Source: Tannerellaceae bacterium
GTDB taxonomy: Bacteria > Bacteroidota > Bacteroidia > Bacteroidales > Tannerellaceae
DNA length: 64,000 nt
Direction: 5' to 3'
Assembly (NCBI GenBank): GCA_031270665.1
Contig: JAISXD010000079.1
Coordinates: 37,863-101,862 of the forward strand
The notes under the pieces were generated by a model. It was not told the DNA's origin and ran no database searches. It saw nothing but the letters and a program-made list of their open reading frames with translations. The position numbers were made by a program, and so were the translations under genes. Position 1 is the first letter of the stretch. Each line of letters begins with the position of its first letter. This document shows, one piece after another, positions 15,830 through 24,345 of the stretch.

Positions 15830-16390
15830 TTATAAGGGCGAAGACGCCAGCCCGTTCATTATGGCATAGAAGGTGAGGCCGGAAACGGTTTTTATGCCAA
15901 GTTTAGAGGTTATGTTTTTGCGGTGGGTGAGTACGGTGTTTAAACTGATATTCAGGGTGTCGGCTATATCTTTATTAGTAAGTCCCTGTACGATACACCT
16001 GAGTACGTCTGTTTCGCGGGAGGATAGTTCTTTACTTTTTTCATCCGTTGGGTTATTTCTTTCGGAAGCGAACAGTTGTTGCAGATTTTGGATAATGTCT
16101 TCCTGCGTGGCAAGTATATTCAGGTTATTTCCGGTGGCGAAGATTGCATCCCGGTTGATTAATAAAACGGTCTTGGCTTTGCGGGGGAGAAAGAAGTCGG
16201 TGTTTAAGACAAAAATTTCCGGCAGAGTGAAATAATAATCGTAAGAGTCGCTGCTTGCCGAGGCCATACATTCAAAAGAAGAAAAACCGGCAATCTCAAC
16301 CGGATGGAAATAATCTGTCAGTAAACTTTGCAAGCCGGCGTTCTGTAAGGTGTCGGGGAGAATAATCGCTATTTGCTTTGTTTTCTGCAT
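15830..16390 (-). CDS. LuxR-type regulator with degenerate receiver domain
   Basis: A 186-residue protein. The C-terminal third is a LuxR/NarL helix-turn-helix: LSSRETDVLRCIVQGLTNKD, then IADTLNISLNTVLTHRKNI. The N-terminal 110 residues have the size and pattern of a receiver (IAIILPDTLQNAGLQSLL), but the phospho-acceptor strand reads FVLNTDFFLP and the usual acidic pair is PD. Normal phosphorylation therefore looks doubtful. It lies 12 bases after the hemerythrin-like gene and upstream of the TonB receptor, so it may control either. No partner histidine kinase is in the window. Confidence 0.85.
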   Translation of the reverse strand: MQKTKQIAIILPDTLQNAGLQSLLTDYFHPVEIAGFSSFECMASASSDSYDYYFTLPEIFVLNTDFFLPRKAKTVLLINRDAIFATGNNLNILATQEDIIQNLQQLFASERNNPTDEKSKELSSRETDVLRCIVQGLTNKDIADTLNISLNTVLTHRKNITSKLGIKTVSGLTFYAIMNGLASSPL

Positions 16391-16402
16391 CTGTAGAATC
16401 GG

Positions 16403-17101
16403 TTATTGGCAATGTTTCTCCATCGTTGTTATCATTGGAGCAAGTATCCGGTAGCGGATACGGTTCTGTTGTTTAATATCTTTTTGGAGGTTATTTACGG
16501 CGATAATAACAGCATAGCAAAGGTTTTCATCGTATGTACCCGAAAGGTGTTTTACCATAATCTTTTTTAAGTCGGCAAGTAATGCCTCCAGATTATCTTC
16601 CTGCTGTGGGGAAGATGCCTGTAGAACAGGCCGGTTCATGCTTTTCTGCCATTTTTCGTTTAGAGCCAGGCAATAGGGAAACCATACCTTTTCATCATAA
16701 TCCATACGCGCTTCAAACTCTTTTTTACATTCGGTAAAAAAGTTTCCTATAGAGGAGAGCGATCGATTACCGGGCGTACTTACCTTTATAAAATAAGTAA
16801 GGTGGCGTTCTATATTGGGCAATTGGTTCTGGCGGTAATAATGATTTGTTTTTTGCAGGTAATCAATAATTAATGAAGTATGGAAAGACTGTAGTTTTTT
16901 TTCCGGGAAATACTCTTCATTTAAAAACGTGTTGATTACCGTTAAAAAGAAATCCGTGTCTAATTGATAGTTACTGCAAATTTCATTAACAGTACTGTCG
17001 CCCAAGCCTAGACGAATGCCAAACCGGTTGATAACAGGAATGAGTGAAGAGTGTTCTTCCACCACTTCACTCATTTGCATAGTAGGGTAAACTAACGGCA
17101 T
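16403..17101 (-). CDS. ScdA/YtfE-like hemerythrin-fold protein
   Basis: A 232-residue protein starting at MPLVYPTMQMSEVVEEH (17101), one base after the stop of the preceding isomerase gene; the longer frame to 17185 overlaps that gene and is rejected. The N-terminus resembles the ScdA_N/DUF542 helix pair (LIPVINRFGIRLGLGDSTVN then EICSNYQLDTDFFLTVINTF). The rest is helical like the hemerythrin domain of YtfE/RIC iron-sulfur repair proteins. The metal ligands look incomplete: where family members have H-x-x-x-E-E the sequence is ARMDYDEKVWFP, and the cysteine pair of ScdA_N is missing. It may be a sensor or structural relative coupled to the LuxR regulator downstream rather than an NO-repair protein. 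Family assignment is moderate. Confidence 0.65.
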   Translation of the reverse strand: MPLVYPTMQMSEVVEEHSSLIPVINRFGIRLGLGDSTVNEICSNYQLDTDFFLTVINTFLNEEYFPEKKLQSFHTSLIIDYLQKTNHYYRQNQLPNIERHLTYFIKVSTPGNRSLSSIGNFFTECKKEFEARMDYDEKVWFPYCLALNEKWQKSMNRPVLQASSPQQEDNLEALLADLKKIMVKHLSGTYDENLCYAVIIAVNNLQKDIKQQNRIRYRILAPMITTMEKHCQ

Positions 17102-17102
17102 T

Positions 17103-18044
17103 TCAAGCTTCGTTCCATTGTTTACGCAATAATTCCACAGCGGCAGGCAGTACAACCTCACGGTCGCCCTGACATCCGCACTCAAAACTTACATACTTGT
17201 CATAGCCGAGCATTTTCAAGCCTTTGAATCCGCTGATGTAGTTGTCCGCTTCCCCGTCTTCACCGGGCATGCTCCGGCGTTTACGGCTTGCCATGTGTAC
17301 ATGTTGCAGATACTTGCCGGCCGACAGGAAGGCTCCCATATCGCAGGTTTCTTCCCATGTCATATGCCAGAAATCGCCCAAACAGGTAACGCCCGGATTG
17401 TTGATGTCACGACAAATAGAAGCGGCGTCGGCCACCTGGCGTAAATAAAACGCTTCTTTCCTGTTCAAAGGTTCCATAATAATGGTGGTACCATGTTCAT
17501 GGGCAAACGTACCCAGGATATTGAATTGCTCACATAAGAAATCACGCGTTTCCTGTGTATGCGGCATCACGGGTTTCTGGTGATTAAACGCCGGCACGAT
17601 AATGACGCCGGTAGACCCCAGCTCGCCTGCTGCGGCTATGATTTCTTTCATGGTATCCATACACTGTTTACGGACGGCTTCTTCCGTAGAAAGAATGAAG
17701 CCTTCAAAACCGGCGCAGATAGCACTTACTTTTATGTTACGGCCCTTCAGCGCATCGTTAATTTCTTTCACCCGTCCGGCTAATCCTCTGCCACCCGGTT
17801 CAAAACCAACAATACCTAATTTCTCAAAATAATCAAACTTTTCATTCAAGTCCTTACCCGGAGCGGTACCTTCCTGAAAGGATAGTTTCAGGAAGGCCTT
17901 GCTGTTTGCACAGCAAGACCCTGATTCGGCCGTATCGGCCTGCGCCGGTTTACCTGAGCAGGCGGCCAAAGCCGCCCCGCCCATTGTAGTAACAGCAACG
18001 CCGGATAAAGATGTCCTTATAAAATTCCTTCTGTCAATTGCCAT
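17103..18044 (-). CDS. Exported sugar isomerase/epimerase-like TIM barrel (AP-endonuclease 2 family)
   Basis: A 313-residue protein with a twin-arginine-like, lipoprotein-type leader: DRRNFIRTSLSG, hydrophobic stretch, then LAAC. The body is a xylose-isomerase-like TIM barrel of the hydroxypyruvate isomerase/sugar epimerase group: IVGFEPGGRG, IKVSAICAGFEGF, TIIMEPLNRKEAFYL, CLGDFWHMTWEE, QHVHMASRKRR and a late YVSFECGCQGD. These carry the Glu, Asp, His, Glu metal ligands. It acts in the periplasm or on its membrane face. Placed directly after an exported Gfo/Idh/MocA dehydrogenase (6 bases) and before the ScdA-like gene, it probably handles the oxidised (keto-) sugar made by that enzyme. The exact reaction is inferred. 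Confidence 0.82.
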   Translation of the reverse strand: MAIDRRNFIRTSLSGVAVTTMGGAALAACSGKPAQADTAESGSCCANSKAFLKLSFQEGTAPGKDLNEKFDYFEKLGIVGFEPGGRGLAGRVKEINDALKGRNIKVSAICAGFEGFILSTEEAVRKQCMDTMKEIIAAAGELGSTGVIIVPAFNHQKPVMPHTQETRDFLCEQFNILGTFAHEHGTTIIMEPLNRKEAFYLRQVADAASICRDINNPGVTCLGDFWHMTWEETCDMGAFLSAGKYLQHVHMASRKRRSMPGEDGEADNYISGFKGLKMLGYDKYVSFECGCQGDREVVLPAAVELLRKQWNEA

Positions 18045-18050
18045 ACGTTA

Positions 18051-19436
18051 TTACTTTTTAGCAAGAGGTTTTCCAGGAACAGGAACGGTGAACCGGCTCA
18101 TATCCATCTTACCGATGTTTAAATCTTTAGGCAGATAGTCAAGTGGAGAAGCCGCCATAGCATCCCATGTAACCATCTCACCCGTATAAGCCGATTCGCG
18201 CCCCATAATAGCAGCCATACAAGCTACGGCTGTTTCGGAAGCCTGGTCGATCGGTTTGTTGCCACGGATATGGTTAATCCAGTTCACATGCTCCAGTGTG
18301 TATGGGTCTTGTTGCTTGGTAGCCGCTTTTTCCGCTTCGTAGTCATATTTCCATACTTCATTGCCGGCAAGGTCTTTAATAACGGTGCCTGCTGCTGTAG
18401 ACAAACTGCCTTTTGTTCCCTGGAAAAATTCGCTTACGTTGTTGACGCATCCGTCTATCTGGCGGCACATGCTATGCAGATGTATACCATTTTCCATTTC
18501 GAAATCAATACTGAAACTATCGTATTGATCGCCGGTTATGCGGCGCTGGCGGGAACCGAAGCCAACGGCTGTTTTAGGTTTCAGGCCGGTAAACCATGTG
18601 AATACATCCAGATTATGTACATGTTGTTCTACGATATGGTCTCCCGAAAGCCATTTCCAGTTTACCCAGTCGCGAATCATCCATTCGCAATCGCTCCAGC
18701 CTGCCTGGCGTTCGCGGAACCAAAGCATAGACTGGTTCCAATAAACCGTACCGCCGGTGATTTCGCCGATAGCGCCTTCCATTACTTTCTGATAAGCGGC
18801 CACATAGCTGCGTTGGTGATGGCGTTGCGTACCTGTGATAACGCAAAGGTTCTTAGCCAGGGCTTGTTTGGCGGTCGCCATGATGGTGCGATAACCAACC
18901 GGATCCACACAAATCGGTTTTTCAAGGAAAGAATGTTTTCCCTTTTCTGTTGCATATTGGAAATGAATCGGGCGGAAATTAGGAGGCGTAGCTACAATCA
19001 CTACATCTACGCCACTGTCTATTACAGCCTTATAAGCATCCAAACCAACAAAACGCATGTTTTCCGGTATATCAACGCCCTTGTCCGCTTTTAATTTTTC
19101 GGCCAGATTGTCAACGCGGTCTTTAAATGTATCGCCCAGCGCCGTGATCGTTACGCCGTTTGCTGCATTCAGGAAGTTGAATGCAGCGCCCGAACCGCGG
19201 CCGCCACAACCGATTATACCGGCTTTTAATTCTTTTCCGTCTGTAGCAAAGTCTACCAAATCAGGCACATAATAACTTCCGGGAGCCTTCAGAGGCTTGT
19301 TGCCCACGGCGCTTTCGCCGGCTCCGCCGCCACATGAGGATAATACTGATGCTGTGCTACCAGTTCCGATTGCGCCGATTGCGCCGGCCATCGCTGAACT
19401 TTTTAAAAATGATCTTCTACTGATTTCTTTTTTCAT
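18051..19436 (-). CDS. Exported Gfo/Idh/MocA oxidoreductase
   Basis: A 461-residue NAD(P)-binding oxidoreductase with a twin-arginine signal ISRRSFLKSSAMAGAIG, followed by a lipobox-like SSC. The Rossmann glycines are in KAGIIGCGGRGSGAAFNFL, the family EKP motif is HSFLEKPICVDP, and the C-terminal domain begins ITGTQRHHQRSYV. Related secreted enzymes of gut Bacteroidetes oxidise sugars to 3-keto-sugars or hydrolyse glycosides by a redox route. The Tat signal fits a cofactor-loaded enzyme exported folded. It lies between a tetraheme cytochrome gene (14 bases) and the isomerase-like gene (6 bases), and the three form one operon. The cytochrome may be its electron outlet, an inference. Confidence 0.9.
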   Translation of the reverse strand: MKKEISRRSFLKSSAMAGAIGAIGTGSTASVLSSCGGGAGESAVGNKPLKAPGSYYVPDLVDFATDGKELKAGIIGCGGRGSGAAFNFLNAANGVTITALGDTFKDRVDNLAEKLKADKGVDIPENMRFVGLDAYKAVIDSGVDVVIVATPPNFRPIHFQYATEKGKHSFLEKPICVDPVGYRTIMATAKQALAKNLCVITGTQRHHQRSYVAAYQKVMEGAIGEITGGTVYWNQSMLWFRERQAGWSDCEWMIRDWVNWKWLSGDHIVEQHVHNLDVFTWFTGLKPKTAVGFGSRQRRITGDQYDSFSIDFEMENGIHLHSMCRQIDGCVNNVSEFFQGTKGSLSTAAGTVIKDLAGNEVWKYDYEAEKAATKQQDPYTLEHVNWINHIRGNKPIDQASETAVACMAAIMGRESAYTGEMVTWDAMAASPLDYLPKDLNIGKMDMSRFTVPVPGKPLAKK

Positions 19437-19449
19437 GATATTATAATTT

Positions 19450-21027
19450 TTAGTGTATTGATAATTCTTCGCATACTACACGGAAACCGATACCACGGAT
19501 ATCGGAATACCACCAAATACTTTTAGGTTGTTGCGGGTCTGTTTTCAACCACGCATCGTGTTTTGTATAATCACGGGCGGCTACACGCAGGTTGGCTGCA
19601 TCCGAGGTGTAATTACCCCCGCGCACCACCCATTCGGCGCCTTCCGTTACTACCGGGTCAGCCGCACTCTCTTCCCCTTTTCCATAGGCTTCGGCATCGT
19701 ACTTATCTGCACAATATTCCATCACATTGCCCAACATATTTTTAAGTCCGAATGGATTTGCGTTTACTTCCGATGGTTCCTGCGTTCTGTTTTTACTGTT
19801 CTTGCTATAAATAACATACGAACCGATGGGGTCTGTCTCCGCACTGACAAATTTGCGCAAGAATCCTTCATCCGAGAACTTCTTTGGGTTGCCCGGGAAG
19901 AAATAAGGAGTTTCCGTACCGCCGCGGGCTGCATATTCCCATTCGGCTTCAGTGGGTAAGCGGTACTTTTTACCTGTTTTCAACGAAAGCCATTGGCAGA
20001 ATGTTTCCGCAGCGTAGTGTGTCATGGTTATAGCCGGGCGGCTGCCCCCACCCCATCCCTGGTCGGGGAATCCAAACGGAGGCGTAGGACCTGATATGGC
20101 GTCTGCATCCGGACGGCTGTTATTGGCATAAATGTCTTCGGGAGGTGTGCGGCCTTCACTCATCGTATTGGCATAAAACGCCCAATACTGGTCCCACGTT
20201 ACTTCCACTTCAGCCATGAAAAACGGGCTGATTGTTATGTTACGTACGGGTGATTCATCCGTTTTATGGAAAGGCTCTTTGTCTGTGCTACCCATCCGGA
20301 ATGTCCCGCCCGGTATGGCAATCATGTTAAAGGATACCATCGTGCCGGGGATTTGCTCGGTATAGTTTGTAAAAGAAGTTACTACCGTGGAAGTTTGGAA
20401 AAACAGGCTCGGATCGATTGCCGACGAGCCGGCGGTTACACCGGGGATACCGGTTAGCTTGCCATGGCTGTAATTCGGATTGTAATGGCCGGCGTCCAAA
20501 TGACAACTGATGCATTGTAAATCCAACTTTTTCTCATTGTCTTCATAATACAGGTGGGCTGTAATGCCATCAGCCGTAATTCCTTCCGGGAATAAACTGT
20601 GATGACACTCTCTACACGATTCGTTCGGAATGTATGTAACGGCATATTCCAACTCAGACATTCTGTCCCAATCATAATCGGCACTGTCTTTAGCCAGGTA
20701 GCCCCATACATCGCGCAGCCCTAACTTCGCTTTAGCCGTATAATGAGCCCAAGTGTGGGTTTGCGGGGGAAGATGGCATGCTACACAGTGTGTCTTCGTA
20801 CCGCTTCCATTATTATAATGTTTGGATAATTTCCAACTGTTTTCCACATGCGGGTGTACATGGCACATCATACACGATTCGTCTGTTGAAAAATATACGG
20901 AAGTAAGATATATGCCGATAATACAACCGGCCCCCAGAATGATTCCTGATAAAAGGAGGAAGGATTTCTTTTTAAAGAAACTTTTCTTCTCGGATTGTGT
21001 GTAGCGAGTTGATTTGTTCTTTACCAT
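19450..21027 (-). CDS. Tetraheme NapC/NirT-type cytochrome c fused to an FGE/SUMF1-like domain
   Basis: A 525-residue fusion. A membrane anchor (about residues 22-45, FLLLSGIILGAGCIIGIYLT) is followed by four CxxCH heme sites: CMMCH 52, CVACH 81, CRECH 138 and CISCH 172, as in NrfH/NapC quinol dehydrogenases. From about residue 235 to the end is a formylglycine-generating-enzyme fold: MIAIPGGTFRMGSTD, VEVTWDQYWAFYAN, YRLPTEAEWEYAARGG, NMLGNVMEYCADKY, WVVRGGNYTSDAANLRVAAR. The paired active-site cysteines expected after RGG are absent, so formylglycine formation is unlikely. It would pass electrons between the quinone pool and a periplasmic partner, perhaps the dehydrogenase encoded next. Domain calls are firm; the role is inferred. 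Confidence 0.9.
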   Translation of the reverse strand: MVKNKSTRYTQSEKKSFFKKKSFLLLSGIILGAGCIIGIYLTSVYFSTDESCMMCHVHPHVENSWKLSKHYNNGSGTKTHCVACHLPPQTHTWAHYTAKAKLGLRDVWGYLAKDSADYDWDRMSELEYAVTYIPNESCRECHHSLFPEGITADGITAHLYYEDNEKKLDLQCISCHLDAGHYNPNYSHGKLTGIPGVTAGSSAIDPSLFFQTSTVVTSFTNYTEQIPGTMVSFNMIAIPGGTFRMGSTDKEPFHKTDESPVRNITISPFFMAEVEVTWDQYWAFYANTMSEGRTPPEDIYANNSRPDADAISGPTPPFGFPDQGWGGGSRPAITMTHYAAETFCQWLSLKTGKKYRLPTEAEWEYAARGGTETPYFFPGNPKKFSDEGFLRKFVSAETDPIGSYVIYSKNSKNRTQEPSEVNANPFGLKNMLGNVMEYCADKYDAEAYGKGEESAADPVVTEGAEWVVRGGNYTSDAANLRVAARDYTKHDAWLKTDPQQPKSIWWYSDIRGIGFRVVCEELSIH

Positions 21028-21174
21028 TTGTTTTTATGCTCAACTATTTTTTCGTATAAGGATTAGATTATAAATTGGCAATAAAAGTAGCATATTTTAT
21101 TGAATATAAAATAAAGATCAGATTATTTTTATAAATAAAATTATCCCGGTACTCCTTTTTTGTCTTTTCGTTAC

Positions 21175-22341
21175 TTATTCAATCCATTTTTGCCATTTCT
21201 GCTTTTCATTGTATCCGGCTTCTACCATGGTTTCAATAAATTGCATTCCTCTTACTCCGTCATGTACCGTGGGAAAGTCGAGCATTTTTCCGGCAGGCTT
21301 TTCGCCATTCTTTGTTTTTCTGAGCGTAGCGGCAAAATTCCGGTAGATATTGGCAAATGATTCGATAAATCCTTCCGGGTGACCGCCCGGCGTACGGGTA
21401 TTGTATTTCGCCAGGTCGCCGATAAACCCGTTATTACCCATTCGGATGATTTCTTTAGGCTTGTCTGTCCATTTCAGGTATAGGCTGTTGGGTTCTTCTT
21501 GGCGCCATTCCAACCCTCCTTTTTCTCCATAAACGCGGATGGTAAGGTTGTTTTCTTCGCCGGCTGCAATTTGTGAACAAGTAAGGACGCCTGTCGCACC
21601 TTTATCGTACCGTAAAAAGGCAGCGCCGTCATCGTCTATCGGGCGGCCGGGGGCAAACGCTTTCAAGTCGGCACAAAGCTCCGTCACTTTCTGTCCGGTG
21701 ATATATTCGCTCAGGTGCCAGGCATGGGTGCCGATATCGCCTACCGCTCCGGCTTTACCCGAACGTTTCGGGTCTGTACGCCATCCGGCATTGTTGCCGC
21801 CTTGTAATTCGATTCTCTCGGACAGCCATCCTTGTGAATATTCAACATATACCCGGCGGATTTTACCGAACTCGCCTTTGGTTACCCGTTCTTTCGCTTC
21901 TTTTACGGCGGGATAACCGGTGTAAACATGTGTGAGCGCCAGTATCAATCCGGTTTCTTCCACTTTTTTCTGTAGTGATTTAGCCTCTTCCAGTGAGAAG
22001 GTAATAGGTTTGTCTACCACTACATGAAATCCTCTTTCCAAAGCCATTATGGCCGGTTCGAAGTGCCATTTGTTGGGAGTTACAATCGTTACGAAGTCCA
22101 TCCGTTCGCCCTCGGGAAGGGTTACTTCGTGTTCAAACATTTCCTGGTATGTTTTATATATCCTGTCTTCCGGCAGGAAATAAGAACGCCCCGAACCGAT
22201 AGAAATATCAGGGTTCACACTAAAACATCCGCAGACTAATTCGATCTGATTATCCAAAAAAGCAGCGCAACGGTGGATCGCGCCAATAAAAGCGTCGCTA
22301 CCTCCACCAACCATTCCCATTCTGAGCTTCCTGTTTTCCAT
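21175..22341 (-). CDS. Cytoplasmic Gfo/Idh/MocA oxidoreductase
   Basis: A 388-residue NAD(P)-dependent dehydrogenase without a signal peptide (MENRKLRMGMVGGGSDAFIG). The Rossmann loop is GMVGGGSDAFIGAIHR, the family EKP motif appears as VVVDKPITFSLEEAK, and the catalytic-domain pattern GDIGTHAWHLSEYITGQ is typical. It lies 138 bases downstream of susD and 147 bases upstream of the cytochrome-FGE gene, same strand. It may handle a sugar or inositol-like product after uptake, complementing the exported homologue. The substrate is unknown. Confidence 0.9.
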   Translation of the reverse strand: MENRKLRMGMVGGGSDAFIGAIHRCAAFLDNQIELVCGCFSVNPDISIGSGRSYFLPEDRIYKTYQEMFEHEVTLPEGERMDFVTIVTPNKWHFEPAIMALERGFHVVVDKPITFSLEEAKSLQKKVEETGLILALTHVYTGYPAVKEAKERVTKGEFGKIRRVYVEYSQGWLSERIELQGGNNAGWRTDPKRSGKAGAVGDIGTHAWHLSEYITGQKVTELCADLKAFAPGRPIDDDGAAFLRYDKGATGVLTCSQIAAGEENNLTIRVYGEKGGLEWRQEEPNSLYLKWTDKPKEIIRMGNNGFIGDLAKYNTRTPGGHPEGFIESFANIYRNFAATLRKTKNGEKPAGKMLDFPTVHDGVRGMQFIETMVEAGYNEKQKWQKWIE

Positions 22342-22479
22342 TCTTATTTTAAATTTAGATTAATAATTAGCTTTCCTATTATATATAAAGTATTAGTAAA
22401 AAGAGCTGTGCTTATTATGAACCTAAGTCTAAGCACAGCCCCCTGTTAAGCGTGTCAAATATACAAATTTTTCATAATA

Positions 22480-24333
22480 TCAATATCCTGGATTCTGAAT
22501 CAATTTATCATTTCGGTTCTTTTCATCCCGGTGGATTGGCAAGAAATATGTTTTGTCAACAAATTCTCTCTTTTCCTGTGCCAATGGAATCTGTGTATAG
22601 ATATAATCCCAACGGGTTTCATCATGCACATAGCTACTCTGTTTGCCAACACCTGGTTTTAGTGTAGCAATTACTTCTACTCCATAGAGGCTGTTCATTC
22701 CCGGACATTCTTTTCCGATTATCCAGCGGCGGACATCCCAGTAACGATGTTCTTCCATCAGAAACTCCAACCTGCGGTCTTCACGGTATAGCTGGCGTAA
22801 TTCGTCTTTACTGGTTGTTGTTACTTCCGGCAGGCCTACACGTTTACGGAACAGGTTAAAATATTTCCGGGCTTCTTCCAGTTCTCCTAATTCAATACAG
22901 GCTTCCACATAGTCATAAACAACCTCCGAGAAGCGTATGAACGGGAAGAGACAATTTACCCTGTTACGATGGTCTTCCGCTCTGGGGTGGATAAACTTTT
23001 GCAGATAATAGCCTGTGTAAGTTGCATTCCATGTCTCACCACCGCCGGAGCGCGTATCCATACCTGCAAAATAGGCGTCTTTAGCATCTGCCGGATCCAG
23101 TTGATAGTAACCGGTTTGTATCATACCGCTGGGTTCCATGGCTGCATAATCCGCCGGGCGTTGAATCCATTGTTTTCCATCGTACATGATAGAAGCATAG
23201 AAACGCGGTTCACGATTCTTGTATGGATTTGCTTTATGTTCTGGTTTATTCCAGTCAAATTTAGTTCCATCCTCCATCAGATATGCATCTACCAAATCCT
23301 GTACAGGCGTATTGCCGCCCCAGGCATGATATCCGGAAGGTCCGTTGAACAGAGCCATCTTCGTGCCACTTTCATCTTTTGTTTCGATAAAATAACGAGA
23401 AAAAATATGCTCTTCCGATTCGTTTCCAAAGAATTCCCAGATAGCATTAGCTTTCTCTTCGGCCGCCAGCCCTTCGCCGCCATACGTTGAAAGCCCATGT
23501 CCCAGCGGATTGTCCATTAATGCTTTTGCTGCATTTTTCACAGCTCTCCACCTGTCTTCACGCGAACCTTCCGTGTAGAATAATAATTCTTTATTCGCAT
23601 AGGAAGCCAGCGTCGATATTTTAGCCGTAGCTGTAGTCTGGTCGTGCAAATCGCTGGCAGCATCTGTCAGTACACGCACTTTCAAGGCCAAAACAGCGGC
23701 CAATGTGGCGCGCCCTTTCGGCGTATTGCTAAACGTACGGTCCTTTAATAATTCGGCGGCATTGTTAATATCACTGAGAATCTGCTGGATCGTTTCCGTA
23801 TAAGAAGACCGGGCGATGGAGAAATCGGGATCGGCTAATTGCGTTACCTCCAACTGAAGAGGAATTCCACCATATCCCCTGGATAAACGATGGAAGAAAT
23901 AAGCGCGAAGGAAATAAGCCTCTCCTTTCAATTGTACTTTGTAGCTATCTTCAAAGGTGGCATCATCAATATTTTTAATAAAATCGTTACAGGAACGGAT
24001 GGTTCTGTACAAACGCTCCCATTGATGTCCTCCTTGCGTCTTGCCAAACCAAGCGAGGTTGGCTTCGGTCAGAGCACCCGCATTTGATTCTACATATTCC
24101 CTACCATGAGTGAATAATGTTTCGTCGGTAGCCGAGGCTTGCGCTTCTTCTGCAAATCCGGCATCTTGGAAGGCAAAGTAAATATTATACATATACGCTT
24201 CCGCCAAAGCTCCTTCAGCCCATACGGCGTCTGCTGTGATTTCTTTTGGGGGGTCTATATTCATAAAATCATCACTACACGCATTCAGTAGGAATGCCGC
24301 GAACAAAATGATTATTATATTGCTATGTTTCAT
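22480..24333 (-). CDS. SusD-like outer-membrane glycan-binding lipoprotein (pair 1)
   Basis: A 617-residue SusD family lipoprotein: signal peptide IIIILFAAFLLNAC with lipobox Cys, then the TPR-type helical domain (AEAYMYNIYFAFQDAGF, LKGEAYFLRAYFFHRLSRGY) and the C-terminal signature YFLPIHRDEKNRNDKLIQNPG. SusD proteins cap the SusC channel and capture oligosaccharide at the cell surface. It is 12 bases downstream of its susC and upstream of the dehydrogenase block, which suggests the imported ligand feeds those enzymes. The ligand is not readable. Confidence 0.96.
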   Translation of the reverse strand: MKHSNIIIILFAAFLLNACSDDFMNIDPPKEITADAVWAEGALAEAYMYNIYFAFQDAGFAEEAQASATDETLFTHGREYVESNAGALTEANLAWFGKTQGGHQWERLYRTIRSCNDFIKNIDDATFEDSYKVQLKGEAYFLRAYFFHRLSRGYGGIPLQLEVTQLADPDFSIARSSYTETIQQILSDINNAAELLKDRTFSNTPKGRATLAAVLALKVRVLTDAASDLHDQTTATAKISTLASYANKELLFYTEGSREDRWRAVKNAAKALMDNPLGHGLSTYGGEGLAAEEKANAIWEFFGNESEEHIFSRYFIETKDESGTKMALFNGPSGYHAWGGNTPVQDLVDAYLMEDGTKFDWNKPEHKANPYKNREPRFYASIMYDGKQWIQRPADYAAMEPSGMIQTGYYQLDPADAKDAYFAGMDTRSGGGETWNATYTGYYLQKFIHPRAEDHRNRVNCLFPFIRFSEVVYDYVEACIELGELEEARKYFNLFRKRVGLPEVTTTSKDELRQLYREDRRLEFLMEEHRYWDVRRWIIGKECPGMNSLYGVEVIATLKPGVGKQSSYVHDETRWDYIYTQIPLAQEKREFVDKTYFLPIHRDEKNRNDKLIQNPGY

Positions 24334-24345
24334 AATGTGTATTAT

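Noticed and set aside
18270..19094. 274-residue plus-strand frame
   Set aside because: It is wholly antisense to the Gfo/Idh/MocA gene, which has clear motifs and signal peptide.
19450..21027. Active formylglycine-generating enzyme (sulfatase maturase)
   Set aside because: The cysteines needed for catalysis are absent in the SUMF1-like domain and no sulfatase is encoded in the window.
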